In this document: positions 23,881 through 36,797 of the stretch, piece by piece
Numbering within the stretch: the first letter of the stretch is position 1
How the letters are laid out: each line of letters opens with the position of its first letter
Source: Latrodectus hesperus
Taxonomy: Eukaryota; Arthropoda; Arachnida; Araneae; Theridiidae
Direction of reading: 5' to 3'
Assembly: GCA_037975125.1 (NCBI GenBank)
Contig: CM075853.1
Coordinates: forward strand, 26,527,738 to 26,591,737
Length of the DNA stretch: 64,000 bases
Position numbers and translations under genes: made by a program
The notes under the pieces: model-generated
Told to the model about the DNA's origin: nothing
The model's database searches: none
What the model saw: the letters and a program-made list of their open reading frames with translations, nothing else

Positions 23881-23908
23881 TATATATATAAATATATATA
23901 TATATATA
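23881..23908. repeat. (TA)n microsatellite at the mariner/jockey junction
   Basis: Interrupted TA repeats lie between the mariner terminus and the start of the jockey relic. Confidence 0.85.
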
Positions 23909-24103
23909 AACTATGTACCCCAACACTCAAATATCATGATTAGTTTTGCAGATGACACTTCCATTCTATCCATTGACTTTGACCATAATATTGTATACAA
24001 CAAGTTAACTGAGCATATGACTCAAATTGAGAAATGGCTCAGAATCTGGATGATGTCCTCAAAATCTCAAACAGTGCTATTCTCCAGAAAATTAACCAGC
24101 TGT

Positions 24104-24134
<31 letters not shown>

Positions 24135-24700
24135 AGAGATTCCTTGGCATTTCAGTGTTGTTTACTTTGGGACTACAATGGCTGAATGTCACACATGGAA
24201 GCATCATTTCATCAAAATAAGAACTAAATTCACGTCGCTAAAATTATCCTCTACCCCTTTAGCCTCCAACTCTAAGCTTACCTTAGGAAACAAACTCAAT
24301 TTATAAAAGCCTATCTTTGGCTAATAATTACCTAATCTTTTCCAATTTGTAGAGTAGCATGCAATACTAACTTAAAAATATTGGAAGCCCAGCTAAACAT
24401 GCTTCCAAGTGTTACTTCTAACTCGCAATATTATTTCAGAAATGAGCATATTTTGAGTTAATTTTGGAATGACTACCATCAACCACTGCATAAAATTCTT
24501 GGCCTTCAATTTCTACAATCTGGAAAAGAAAAAACTTTGAAGTAATGGCACTCGAACCACACAACCTAAAGAAATTCCATAGACTGAGGCAGTCCTTCAA
24601 CTCAAACCAATTATTAGTATTTGAACAATTTAAATTAATAACTCACAATTAAAAGTTTGTAACATGTAACTAAAATTTTGCAGCTTACAATTATATAAAA
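23909..24700 (+). pseudogene. Jockey-type ORF2 3' half, decayed
   Basis: RT fragment starting just before motif C (ISFADDTSIL), followed by EKWLRIWMMSSKSQTVLFSRK. A 25-base adenine run at about 24105-24130 replaces the short lysine-rich stretch found in relatives. The frame then resumes as EIPWHFSVVYFGT and LSSTPLASNSKLTLGNKL, and later as YYFRNEHI. The order matches the element at 8598-10071. Stops and shifts are numerous. The 3' UTR (about 24615-24700, GAACAATTTAAATTAATAAC) also occurs reversed at 54298-54370 and 62375-62455, so three copies of one family are present. Confidence 0.7.
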
Positions 24701-25507
24701 GTAATAATATTATTGAATTAATAGATAATATGATCCTAATTGCCTTACTGAATTGCTAATATCTTAAATATCCAATTCATTTGACATTAACTTGAAAACC
24801 CATATTAGTTATCCGTTTTCTATTTTCTGCTATGTATCAATAATTTGTGCACGTTATTTTTTGTGTATATTGATTATTAATAATGAATAAAAAATTTATG
24901 TTTATAACGGAATCATTGTTGTACCTAATGGAATGTTCCAGTTAATTCTTTTCGCCTTGCTATGTATTTATGTAGAGAATTATTGACTGAACTTTCGATT
25001 TAACATTGCGTTTAGCCATCTGGATATAATCTCTTCTATTAATCTGTAATTAACTTCAAGCAAATTTTTGAATTGTGTAAATATTTATATATCTTATTAA
25101 CTGTAATAAAATATATATAATGTAAAGTTACCATGCGAAGATTCTTGGGAGTTTTTAAAATGCAATCGACTTGTGATTCTCTACCCTTACTATCCAATTT
25201 GTGATTATCTGTATACATAAAACTTACCAATAACTCCAAGAAGAGGTAAAGGACCTTAGACAGACACCTAGTATCTGTCCTGTGGAGGTTAAAAGAATTC
25301 TTTTCTACTTCCGACGAATCTAGAACCAGTTTCTGGACTCAACAGCTTCAGCACTCTCGTTTTGTCCTGCTTTAATGGTTCCCTTCTCATTATTGTCCTT
25401 CAGAATAATTCGTCACAGAAAATTTATTCTACGTTAAGCTCTTTTTAGAATTAACCTTAATAAATGTCGCAATCCCAAATATTTTAAATTTGTTAACACT
25501 ATATATG
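24701..25507. other. AT-rich stretch, no gene seen
   Basis: Nothing recognised. Confidence 0.55.
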
Positions 25508-25755
25508 AATCCCGGTGGATTAATGGCAGCGTTTCACGCTCCCATGACACAGGTCCGAGGTTCGATCCTCGGGCTGGGCAAGGTTGATTCACTGAGTACC
25601 AAGCATGCTTGGGAACTAAGCACTGGGTGTCTTACGTTAGGCTGACCACCTAACTGGGACATATGCTTCGCACTCCAGGGCCCTCGGTCATGTAAACAGT
25701 TATGGGTACTGTAGGCCTTGGCCCACATGGGCTCTCGTGCCATGGAGTTTAGTTT
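25508..25755 (+). mobile_element. SINE family C
   Basis: tRNA-like head TGGATTAATGGCAGCG (A-box region) and GAGGTTCGATCCTCGG (B box), closing with GCTGGGCA. The body then contains CCAAGCATGCTTGG and GGCCTTGGCCCACATGGG. The tail is GTTTAGTTTAGTA. A second copy in reverse orientation is at 56496-56761, which fixes the limits. Confidence 0.8.
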
Positions 25756-28019
25756 AGTAACATATATAAGTTTATTCTTCTTGAATAGAAAAACTACCTT
25801 AATTTTTTTTCCAGGTTAATGAGCATCCAACAGCTATCTTTTTGTACATAATATATAATGCTTATGATATGCGAGAAATTTTTCACACAAAGGGAACAGA
25901 ATTATTCAAATTTTGTTCAGTTTGAAAAGTTTCTCTGTAGTACTGGAATTATTCAAATTGCAATTCTTTAAATTCCTTTTCAGAATATAAAATAAATAAT
26001 TAGAGACAACTTGAAGCACTTATCTGTAGAGTGAATGTTATTTAGCGAAATTTTATTCCATCTATTTAGCTACACTTTCAAACCGCTTTGTAGTGTATTG
26101 TTTATAAAATCTGATTTCTATTTAGGATGTTTCCATTTCATCTGCTTAGATAATGCGTAAAAAAGTAACCTGTATAGTTATTGGGGGATATTATTTATTT
26201 ACTTACCTATTAATTTTTAACTTTTAAGAAAATTGATTTTAATAATTTAACATTTCTCTAAAAAAGTCAGAAAAAATTTTAAATGCATTTTTTACAGCTT
26301 GTTAAATAATTGAAACAATCAAACACTTTTATTCCCTGTTAATTGTGCATTATCTTATTCATGAAAGACTACAAATTGTGTGTTGATCATTAGGTGTTGA
26401 ACGTATGAAATAACTTATCTTAACAAATTTTCAAAAATTCTATAATATTACTAACTTTAAAGACTTTAGCTATTTATTGCAAAATAATAATTGGGCAAGA
26501 CTTTACACCCCTAATTTAGAATCAACTCACCTGATTTTTACAGTGATATCGTTTTGTTTTAAACATTACCACATATTAAACTGATAATTTTACTTCATTT
26601 TTTTTATTTCCAAAAATTCCAGTGAAAAACAACTTTTACTTTATGGGAAATTTCGCATTTAAAATAGCTTTTTAAATTATATCATTCAGACCATTAATGT
26701 AAACCAAAACTATTTTTACTGTAAAGAATTTAAATCACAAAACGTAATATTGATAATTTATAGTTCATTTTTATACCATAAAACCAATTTTGCTGACTCC
26801 AAAATTAGAAGTCCTTTGTTAATAAGTCTTTATCTGATTTCATTTTAGATAATTAAATTATGCCATTGCATAATCAATGCAAATTTCAGATAACCAAAGA
26901 AACGCTAATACAGACAACAAAAATATTTTGCAAATTTCATAAACCAAAACACACATAAATTCAAGTAAAAAATTATGTATATTTAATAAAATCAGAAATT
27001 TTCAGCCAAACAATGTATATTATGTTATTAAAAATAATACTTCTCTCAATACTGATGCACTCTATATTGTTCTTTCAAGGTTTTCATTGATTTAAATTAT
27101 TATCAAGAATTACAAGTGCTGAGATAAAAAAATATATTTTAACTGTTATAACGCCTAATTTTATTTAAAGAAATTTTCTCGATCAGTTACCATAGTAGTG
27201 ATAATTTTCTTCGTATATTTAAGGCATTTAATAAAACTGTTTTCTTTAAGATTAAAATATAATTTTATAATTAAAATAAGGGTTAATTTTTATTAAAATC
27301 AAAAATTATTTGGATTAAGAATCATTTTGGAAGTGCTGTTCATGCAATGCCATGAAGTTTTTTCATTCAATAAATTTATATCATTAAAAGACGATCTTAA
27401 AATTTTACAACGTAGAATGAGAAATATGTACTATTACTTTATAAATTTCTTGAACGAATTTTTCAAATAAAAAGGTTTGTTTTTATATAAATTGAACTAA
27501 TTAATTATGAAAGGTATTCTGTATATTTAAGCACACAAAAAAAAACATTTAAAAAGAAAAAAATTTAAAAAAGAGAAAAAATATATAGAGATTTTTAACT
27601 TCTACCATTTGTAAAAAAGAATTTTTGAATATAAGGGGCTATAATGTAAAGCTAACAAAATTACGAATCAAATAAAAATTATTTCCCCAAACAAAAACAT
27701 TTAAAAATTAAATAAATGACTTTTAAATGAATAGTTTTAACTAATAAGTTATTTAATAATTAATTTTCAAAACTCTGCAAGTATAGTAAATATTTATGCC
27801 AAAAAAAATATGAAATAAATATTCAAATCGAAAGAATACATAGTAGACGGAAAAAATACTTACAGCAATAATATTTTAAGTGTCAAAACTGCAGATTTTC
27901 AAAAGTTAACTTTTTTGTTTCCGATGAAGCGACGTTTGGGAAGAAACGGAATACTAACCGTGTGAACAATGAAAAAGAAAGAAAGTTTATGTGTTTTCCA
28001 AGAATTTGGAAGTAATTAG
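25756..28019. other. AT-rich stretch, no gene seen
   Basis: More than 2 kb of very AT-rich DNA without coding signal, SINE or recognisable transposon. Confidence 0.6.
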
Positions 28020-28207
28020 TTCTCGATCCCCTCCATTTCGATTCCAGGAAGACAAGTCCCTACGTGGCATATTGTAGCTGTTTTACGAAAAATTTCCCCC
28101 CTTTCTCTGAAGGTCAGTCTGTTACCGGACACAATATTTTGGACAAAGCGAACCGCTAATATGAAGAACTTTTCAGCTGGAATTTCCTCACGAGTGTAAC
28201 GCGACAT
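28016..28207 (-). other. 63-codon open frame at the edge of repeat R
   Basis: ATG-initiated frame starting MSRYTREEIPAEKFF and containing LAVRFVQNIVSGNRLTFRERG. I do not recognise it. The frame is partly kept in the other R copies: the 29933 copy starts SRYTREKIPAE before shifting, and the inverted copy near 59210 retains LAVLFVQK. It may be the remains of an exon or transposase end carried by the repeat. It could equally be chance. Confidence 0.25.
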
Positions 28208-29808
28208 TAGACTGAAAGGCTACAATAAAGCCTAAGATAAAAAAAATATACAAGGGTTTTATTTTTATTTTGGGACAATAGATAATATAATTTCACAAAG
28301 TCTCAATAAGAACTGAAACTGATCATTCTATATCGCTTCTTGATAACTTAAGTAAAATATGACTTTTCCACTATTATTAACACATTTAAATTTTTACAAG
28401 TTTCCATTTATAATGTTTCGGTTATATGAAATTTTCTTTTTATGCAAATAATTTTTTATTACTTTACTATAGTCAAAATAAGATTAAATTTTCACATTAT
28501 TTATCATCAAAGGAAATTAAAAATATTAACGAAATACTGCTTGTTAAATAAAATGATTTAATCTTTTATTAGAAATTAAAAATAGCACTTTAAATAATAT
28601 TTCAAAACACTAAAATTTCGAAAAAAAATTTACGCTTTGAATTTTTGAATAATTATTACATCCAGAGGGGTTTAGTGGAAATTATATTCATTAAAAGTTT
28701 TAATTGAGTGAAACGAACTTATTTGTTTTTTTAATATTATTTTTAAGAAATTTTTTAGTGTATAACTTGACTTAGATAACCTGTATAACAATTGAGTCAT
28801 AAAGGGCACTGTGAATCTTGGCGTATTCACAACATTAAATAGGTGGCTTTCATGAGCTTAGTCTTCTGTAATCTCCCTAAGTCAATGCCGCCCAATTTGT
28901 CTAGTGGTCAGCGCACCTGATTGCGGATAGGGAGGTCCTGGGTTCGAATCCCGGTTCGGGCATGGATGTACTTTCTCTCTCTGTCTATCCTGTCTTTGTC
29001 CTTCCCTTGTATGAATGGGGTGTGAATGGTTGCCTACCTTATAAACGGGTCCCTATGCCATGTGTGCTCTGAGGAATTCGGACTCCACACCTAAATAGGG
29101 TTCAGTTGGAAAAGTGGAACAGTGCACTCCATGTTGCCAGCCTAGCTGGCACATGACAACAACCTAAGTTAATAGATTCAAAAATTACTATATACCATTA
29201 ACACAAATAATTTGGTAAATAACTTTATATTACAATGAAAATCTCTCATGTGCATTAAAATGGAACTGACCATTCTAATATATTCCAGTAATTTTATATA
29301 AAAAAATTTATTTTTGTTATTTACACATTTACAAGATTTATAGTACAAAACAATAGTATCACAATTGCTTTGAGCAAAGTATGAAACTTAAAAAGGAAAG
29401 GATTAAAAGAATGAAAACCGATAATCCAACTAATTAAGAAATGAAGATCGAAAGCATGGTGGAAGAACACAATTTTTAAAAGGAACTAAACCATGCAAAA
29501 TGATTATTAATAAAGAAATATAAGAGTAAGAGTTTCATTTATGACAAGCTCCTGCAGCTCTTCCTCATTTTTTTATTAACAACCTCTTCTCTTTTCCAAA
29601 TCTGATTTTCTTTCGAGCCTTTTTTATTTTCACCTGGACATGACACAATAATTATAAAATACAAAGTTTATTCTCCCAATAAAATTGATATTATAATAAA
29701 ACTACGACTGAAATTTTCTGAAAAATTTGATTATCTTTGAAACAGCTTCGCACTCCTATGCAAGCTGCACACGGGGTACGCCATGGCACCCCTGTCACTA
29801 CGCTTCTG
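28020..29808 (+). repeat. 1.5-kb repeat family R, tandem copy 1
   Basis: High similarity to 29933-31431 (about 124 bp away, same orientation) and to a diverged inverted copy at 56967-59400. The left edge is near CCTCCATTTCGATTCCAGG. The right edge, read on the - strand, starts CAGAAGCGTAGTGACAGGGG. That terminus recalls CAG-type ends of hAT-like DNA transposons (memory), but no matching inverted terminus is seen at the left edge. It contains one SINE B (28887-29162). Apart from a 63-codon frame at the left end it is non-coding. Confidence 0.75.
28887..29162 (+). mobile_element. SINE family B, (AAC)n-tailed
   Basis: Begins GCCGCCCAATTTGTCTAGTGG, with B box GGTTCGAATCCCGG, and ends CTGGCACATGACAACAA. 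Target-site duplication CCTAAGTCAAT (28876-28886) and CCTAAGTTAAT (29163-29173). The tandem partner copy shows the uninterrupted site CCTAAGTTAAT at 30805-30815. Confidence 0.9.
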
Positions 29809-29932
29809 GTGCTTCGGTGTGCGTTCAGCAATCAAGGAGGACATAAAATGCTTCCGAGCTGGTGTATAGAACAGCTCTTCGCTTACATAGTGATTTTTTT
29901 CATGATTTGGTGATGCAAAACAGATCCGAATT

Positions 29933-31431
29933 CTCCTCCATTTCGATTCCAGGAAGACAAGTCCTTACGTGGCATATTGTAGCTATTTTACGAAAAATTT
30001 CCCCCTTTCTCTGAAGGTCAGTCTGTTACCGGACACAATATTTTGGACAAAGCGAACCGCTAATATGAAGACACGTTTCAGCTGGAATTTTCTCACGAGT
30101 GTAACGCGACACTAGACTAAAAGGCTAAAATAAAACCTGAGATAAAATAAAATACAAGGGTTTTACTTTTATTTTGGGGCAATGGATAATACAATTCACA
30201 AAGTCTAAATAACAACTGAATCTGATCTTTCTATATCGTTTCTTGATACCTTAAGTATATAAAATCTGACTTTTCTGTGTTATTATTAGTACATATAAAT
30301 TCTTCCAAGTTTCCATTAATATTTCAATTATATGAAATTTTCTTCTTTTGCGAATAATTCTACTATAGTCAAAATAAGATTAATTTTTCACATTTTTTAT
30401 CATAAAAGAAAATCAAAAATATTAACAAAATACTGCTAGTTAAATAAAATGATTTCATCTCTTATGTGAAATTAAAAATAGCAAATTAAAATATTTCAAA
30501 ACACTGAAATTGTGACAAAAATTTTTTTAAGTTTTGAATTTTCGAATAATTATAACATTTAGAAGGGTCCAATGGAAATATATATTTATTGAACGTTTTT
30601 ATTTTTTATTTTGAGAAAAATAAACTTATTTGTTTTGTTAATATTATTGTTATCACTTTTTTTAGTATATAATTTATACTTAGACAACCTGTATAACAAC
30701 TATATGACTATATACTATATGACTCATAAAGGGCACTGTGAATCTTGGCGTATTCACAAAATTAAATAGGTGTCTTTCATGAGCTTACTCTTCTGTATAA
30801 TCTCCCTAAGTTAATAGATCCAAAAATTACCCTATAACATTAACACAAATGATTTGGTAAATAACTTTATACTAAAATGAAAACCTCTGCATGCATAAAA
30901 ATGGATCTGGCTAATTTAATATTCCAGAAATTTTATATGAAAAAAATGAGGATATTTTCGTTATTTACACATTTACAAGATTTGTAGTACAAAACAATAG
31001 TATCACAAACTTTGAGCAGAGTATGAAACTTAAAAAGAAAAGGATTAAAAGAATGAATGGATAATCTAACTTATTAAGAAATGAAAATCGAAAATATGGT
31101 TAAAAGAACACAATTTTTTAAAAATAACTAAACTATGAAAAAATATTATTAATAAGGAAATATAAGAGTAAGAGTTTCGTTTATGGCAAGCTCCAGCAGC
31201 TCTTCCTCATTTTTCATCAACAATCTCTTCTCTTTTCCAAATATAATTCTTCCATTTTTTTCCTTTCTATTTAAAAATTTATTTTTCCCAATAAAATTGA
31301 TATTATGATAAAACTAAGATTGAAATTTTCTGAAAAATTTTGTTTATCATTGAAATGATTTGGCGCCCCTCTGCAAGCTGCGCCCGGGGTATGATAGTCC
31401 CCCCTTGCCCCCCCCTGTCGCTACGCCTCTG
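29933..31431 (+). repeat. 1.5-kb repeat family R, tandem copy 2
   Basis: Same sequence as 28020-29808 without the SINE. It ends, read on the - strand, with CAGAGGCGTAGCGACAGGGG at 31431. After subtracting the SINE the two copies are almost equal in length (about 1.50 kb), arguing for duplication of one unit. Confidence 0.75.
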
Positions 31432-34400
31432 ACTTTTAATGGCGTTATAGTAGAGTATCTTGTGTTAAACAGAGGATGTTTGGTAGAAATAAATGAAATC
31501 GTGTAGAATTTTCAACAAATATAAATTTTATCCTTAACTTAAATATGAACATTTTACTTTATCGTACATAAGTTATTGAAAAAAAATGAATAGTATTTCT
31601 AAATATGTATGCTTTATAATTATATTCTTTCTTTTGCACCAAGAAAGAATTTATAAAAGACAGTTTCATTGATTTGAAGGCTTTTATTAAACAAATAAAA
31701 AGAGAAACATCAAGCTTATTTGTTGTATCAGAAAGCTGGAAATTTTCTTTCATTCGAATCTGACTCCAACAAAACGTTTGATTATTTACTACTCAAACAA
31801 GATTATTTACAAACAAGATTAAAAAACAAGATTATTTATTACTCAAAACATTTTATAATCATAACATTTTTTATTCATAAACGCATTTTGTATAATATAT
31901 ATTATAATCAATTTAATCAAATATGAGGCTAAAACTTGAATTGAAATTTTTTTGTTATGGAACAGTTTCACCTTTACTGCTTTAACTTAATTTTATGGTT
32001 ATTTGTTTTATATAGAAAATATATTCTCAAAATGAGCATGATTTTTTTTTAAATGCAGAAAAAACTTGGTGGGTTTCTAAGCAAGGGAAAATTCAAAAGT
32101 TTTTCAAATTACACACGTATTATGTGTATATCAACAAGTAGTTATTATAAAAAATTGTCAATATTATAAAATTACAAAAACAGACATTAAACAATTTAAA
32201 AATCTAACTTAAATTTTTTGTAAAATAAAATAATTTAAAATTTAACGTTTTAAATCAGAAATAAAATTTTGATTTGAAATAAAATGATAAATCGTACAAA
32301 CAAACTCAAATAACTACAATGTCAAAATCGAAAAAGCTACAGTATCCTAAATACAAATTTTTTGTTTAAATTTTTTAATAAACTCAATGAAGTACCATTA
32401 AGAAAAAAGGAGGTTCAAAATCATTGTTGTATCTATATTTGCGAAGTAATTAAACATGTTATAAATCGAAATATTCAGTTGCTCTTATGGTGTCATTTGT
32501 AATTTAGTGTTTCTTATATTTTCATTATGATATTCACTAGCTAGTTTCCATTATGTGAATATAACTACAGTTTCTTTTTCGTACAATTAGGTATTTCTTT
32601 TTTACAATTTATTTCTTCATTTAAATTTTATAAATACTTCTAATTTTTAAAAGTGGAGTACATATGCTAATTTATTTTGAAAGTATTTTTATATGTGTGA
32701 TGCTTATATTTCTGTGAGTAGTTGATATGATGTTGTAATTAATGTTATTGAGCATACTTTGTATTGAATCCAAGGAACTTAAATTAAAGTCTCCGAATCC
32801 AATAACTGTATTTACACATCTTATCAAATGATTGAGTAAAATATTTGATGAAACTGACAATAAAATTAGTTTTACACCAAAATACGAAATTTTTCACATT
32901 TTGCAACAATCATTGTATCAACTAAAAATTAGAATTTTCCTTCTCATTAATATTATTAAGATTCCTAATATTAGACATTTAATTACTATGTGATGACTTT
33001 TGAAATTAAATAAAGTCAGAATTTGAAATTCTCGAGGTAAAATTTATACAGAGAACAGAAAAAATATTTTTAAAAGACTTATTTTTCTATACAGTGGTTG
33101 CTTTGATTAAAAATGAAATATTAAGTGGAGAGGCTATTAGATATCGGTTGGATATTAATTTGATTGACAAATTGAACTGATTGGAAAGCAATAGCTTGTT
33201 TACTTATTGTAAGATGATTAGAATAGAAAATTATTTTACATTATTGACAGGAAAAATGGAGGATTGAAGTGAGACTTGATAAATCAGTTATTTCAAATGT
33301 AGAGCTCGACACCGACTGCTTTGATGTCTCAGATAAGAAACGGTCAACTTGGAATAGAATCAGGGAAAGTTGTTCATTATCTAATCATTGCATTACTTAT
33401 TATCTGTAAACTTTTCTGAAATATGTTATAATTTATGGATTGATTATTGGTAAAGAGACCTTTAAAGAAAGTTTTTCTATTGAACATATTTAATAGGACA
33501 TAGTATTGTGATATTTCAACACAATGATTCTTTTGGAGCATAAATTATTAGGAAGACTTTAATATGCATTTTACAAGTAATGTACAAACATGAATGCCTA
33601 TCTTTATAAGAATTTCATAACGGGGAACATATTAGACTTTATAATTATCTGCATTGGAAATTCTGTAGTGAAATTATTTGTTAAATTGTATTAAAAAAAA
33701 AGATTAAATTATTTTTGTAAGAGAAACTCAAAATAATGTATGGATATTTAGAATATTTTAAATGAAATTCTTTATTGTGTATCCAGTTCTTTATCATGTA
33801 ATAATATATTCTTTAAGAAGCTTGCTTTGAGAAAATCAAGCTGCAATAAGAATTCTCTTTGGAAAGAAAATATATTATCAAACAGGTATTCACAGAGACT
33901 ATTTACTGATTTGTTTCCCCAAAATAAAACTTCAAAATCTATATGGTATCGATTCAAAATTAACCAAACTAATTTTATTCGAAAATTTCTTATTCATATT
34001 CTGAGGTTATTCTCCGTGGCTCCAACTATGAAATGATTCACACTCTGAGGCAAAAGAGATCATTTCTAAGAAAAGAAATCTTGTAGTTGCAAATTTATTG
34101 GTCTGTGTATGTCTTTAAGCCATGTAAATGTATGACAAATTATGTCTATAACTATTATTGTTAAATTTTCATCGAAATTTGGTTTTCCATCATTTTGTTG
34201 ATCAAATATACTATCATAACAACTCAATAACAAATATTAATGTATACAGTTTACATTCAAACTAAAATTATAAACTTAGTTTCATGTTGTATTAAGATGT
34301 TAAGTTGTATGTTGTATTAACAGGTTAATACCAATGTTGAGTCTAAACTTGATGTTACACTTATTGAATTATAGATGTGAAACATCAAACAAGGGATATA

Positions 34401-34574
34401 GACACAAAATTATTACTTTAAATGAACTCTTTTCATTTGAAATTTATTTTATTGCTTAAATTCCTTAGTATTATAACTTTATATATATATATATTTTTTA
34501 CTATCGTTTATTTCTGTAAATCACTTATTTGAAGCTTGTTAAGACATCTTTAAACAGAAATTGGTGATTATTTA
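31432..34574. other. AT-rich stretch, no gene seen
   Basis: About 3.1 kb without recognisable coding sequence or repeats. Open frames of 60-70 codons occur in several frames with AT-driven composition (Lys, Asn, Ile, Phe) and no motif. Confidence 0.55.
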
Positions 34575-35714
34575 CTACAATGCCTGACATGGAAAATTCA
34601 GCACCATGAACGATTTGTCAGAAAATGACGAAACTCAGCAAACAGAGATAGACAGCAGCGAACAATAAGTGATCTGCATTTCGAAATGATATGCATAAAA
34701 CAGAGAAAGAACAGGGTCGGGTCAGCAGATTGTAGGATCACAGTGGACGGCGATACACGTACCAACTCGTTTAGGCACAGAGTAAGTAAGAGTACGGATA
34801 TCGTTCTGAGGAATGACTCTTTGTTTTCTGTCAATCTTTTGCCAAGTGTGTCTTCTGAAGAGGCAGTGGCAAGGACAGCAAACGGCGTCCAATCATATCC
34901 CAAACGTGTTCGATTTGTCAGAAATCTGGCGAGCACGGTGGCCAGGAAACAGCTGTACACCTTGCAGGGCATTTTGGCTGATGCAAGCAATGTGCGGTCG
35001 TGCATTATCCTCATATATGGCTTTGGCCAACCTCTGAAAGTAGGGGAGTGTCACCTGCCACAACACATCCTCCATGTAACGTTGTGCTGTCATAGTTCCG
35101 TGTATACGAACTAGAGGTGACCTGGAATCGCACGCAATGGTGCTCCAAACTATGATGACGCATTATCACGTGGTGGGGTGTTCCGCAATTGCTGCAGTAT
35201 TGGACCAGTCTCCACACGGGCGCCACACTTACACGGTGACTATCACTGAAGAAACAGAAGCTTGACTCATTTGAGAAGATGGTCCTGTGCCACTCTGTCA
35301 TCCACATCGCTCTAATCCTGCACCATTCAAGAAGTTGCCGTCCATGCGGTGGGGTCCATGGCAGTCTTCTTAACGACTGCCATTGGCACAGACCACTAGC
35401 AACCAACCAAAGGCAAATAGTTCTGCTCGATATGGGAGCATCCAGGTTGTCTTGCCCATGCTGCAGAATTTCGATAGACGTGTTTTGCGAGGCCGCCTTC
35501 ACCTCCTGTCAGCCGCATTTATCCACGCATGCTGACGTCACTCTGGTTACACCACCACCCCGCAAATGTTCTCTAATTCCTTGTTCTAACCATTGTCACC
35601 ACAGTCGTTGCACTGTAGACGCGCCCAGTTGTCTGTCAGCTGCGATTTGCCTTCGGGACCAACCTGCCTTTCTTAGGCCGATCACAAATTATAGAAAGCA
35701 GGCTTATTGAAGAA
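34575..35714 (-). pseudogene. Tc1-like transposase pseudogene
   Basis: Remnant of a Tc1-family DNA transposon, clearly less AT-rich than its surroundings. From 35714 downwards: helix-turn-helix traces (GLRKAGWSRRQIAADRQLG), then RLPWTPPHGRQLLEWCRIRA and WHRTIFSNESSFCF. There the usual first catalytic Asp (FSDESRF) is Asn. Next YEDNARPHIA (second Asp) and, in another frame, QIEHVWDMIGRR (third acidic residue). The C-terminal trace runs to about 34575. At least three frame changes and a stop (SPDF followed by TGA) make it inactive. I could not identify terminal inverted repeats. Confidence 0.8.
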
Positions 35715-35855
35715 AATACAGTTAATGAATACATTTTTATTTGACGAAGTCATTCATTTCGGAAAAAATAGTGCTCTCGGTTAAGTTGATCAAAGTAACG
35801 ATGTCCTAAGAAGTACAGATTTCTACACATATTTTTTGTAAGTTATTCTGAGAGC

Positions 35856-36119
35856 CTAAATGAATTCTTGTAATTTCTTTAAAAAAATAAAAAAGATTTC
35901 ATAGTTAGACAACCCGTGAGCTCCGAATATTGGAACGGCAGTTTGCAATAAGAGAACTTGATAAACAAGGTTGTCATTTGATGCAAAAGACATCCGAAAG
36001 GCCTGAAAAAGCACAAGAGTGCCCTCAAACAAACCGGAAGGTACGTCATAAATTCCTTCATCTCTTCCACTAGCGAACTTCCGCTTGTTTTTGCAGGAGT
36101 CTTTTTCCACCCGTGACAC
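35856..36119 (-). other. Unassigned 87-codon open frame, GC-richer block
   Basis: Frame starting MSRVEKDSCKNKRKFASG with DVPSGLFEGTLVLFQAFRM. It lies in a patch less AT-rich than the flanks, between the Tc1 relic and the composite retroelement. A second frame of 63 codons overlaps it, so frame choice is uncertain. I recognise no domain. It may be part of an undetected transposon or a stray exon. Confidence 0.2.
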
Positions 36120-36785
36120 TCTCAGTTAATCAAGACCTCTCACTCATCACTTATTCAACACATAATTTGAAAAATACATTATCCGCATCATATCTGGCAA
36201 CGTTACATTTATCAATGGAAAATATTTTAACTTTCCACAGTTTATTCGTAAATATGGAAATGATGTCGTTTCATAAAATTGACATTAAAGACATAATATA
36301 ATCTTTTGGGATTTTCTTTTTTCTAAATTGCAAGTATTTTCTTCTACCCCATTAGATGGGTGGATACCGGGTAATTTCTCGATGGTATCCAACAGTTTCA
36401 TTTCAATATTTCAAAGTTCCAAATTAAATATTTACTGCTATAATACTTTTCATTGTAATAGTTCTTAGTATTGTTAATTATACAAAATAATTCTTATAGC
36501 GATTTTTACAATGAATAGTTTTAATAATTTATTCATACAAAAAAGCCAAATTACAGGCGCCATATTTTATTGAGTGAAAGACACAGGATCTCTTGTAGTT
36601 TGTGTCTATCCTGAATAATTGATCATATATATAAATATAAATATATTTGTTTTCATTATATATATAGCCCCTTTTAATAAATGTATGAGTTACACCACCC
36701 CTGTTGTGGAATTCAAAAAGGAACATACATTATCAAATATGATTAAGGAATTTTAAACTGACCGCTGTCATCTAGCGCCACTATT
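36120..36785. other. AT-rich stretch, no gene seen
   Basis: Nothing recognised. The last bases (36786-36797, CTCAACGAATGA) form the left target-site duplication of the following element. Confidence 0.55.
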
Positions 36786-36797
36786 CTCAACGAATGA

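Noticed and set aside
28909..28965. tRNA-like sequences with good B boxes in several places
   Set aside because: They are heads of SINE families with target-site duplications and tails. The cloverleaf is incomplete, so they are not called tRNA genes.
31559..34036. Several 60-70 codon frames in AT-rich DNA
   Set aside because: AT-driven amino-acid content, overlapping frames on both strands and no motif; expected by chance.
35279..35710. Open frame of 143 codons on the + strand, and others at 34686-35114
   Set aside because: Antisense shadow of the Tc1 transposase; the - strand carries the recognisable motifs.
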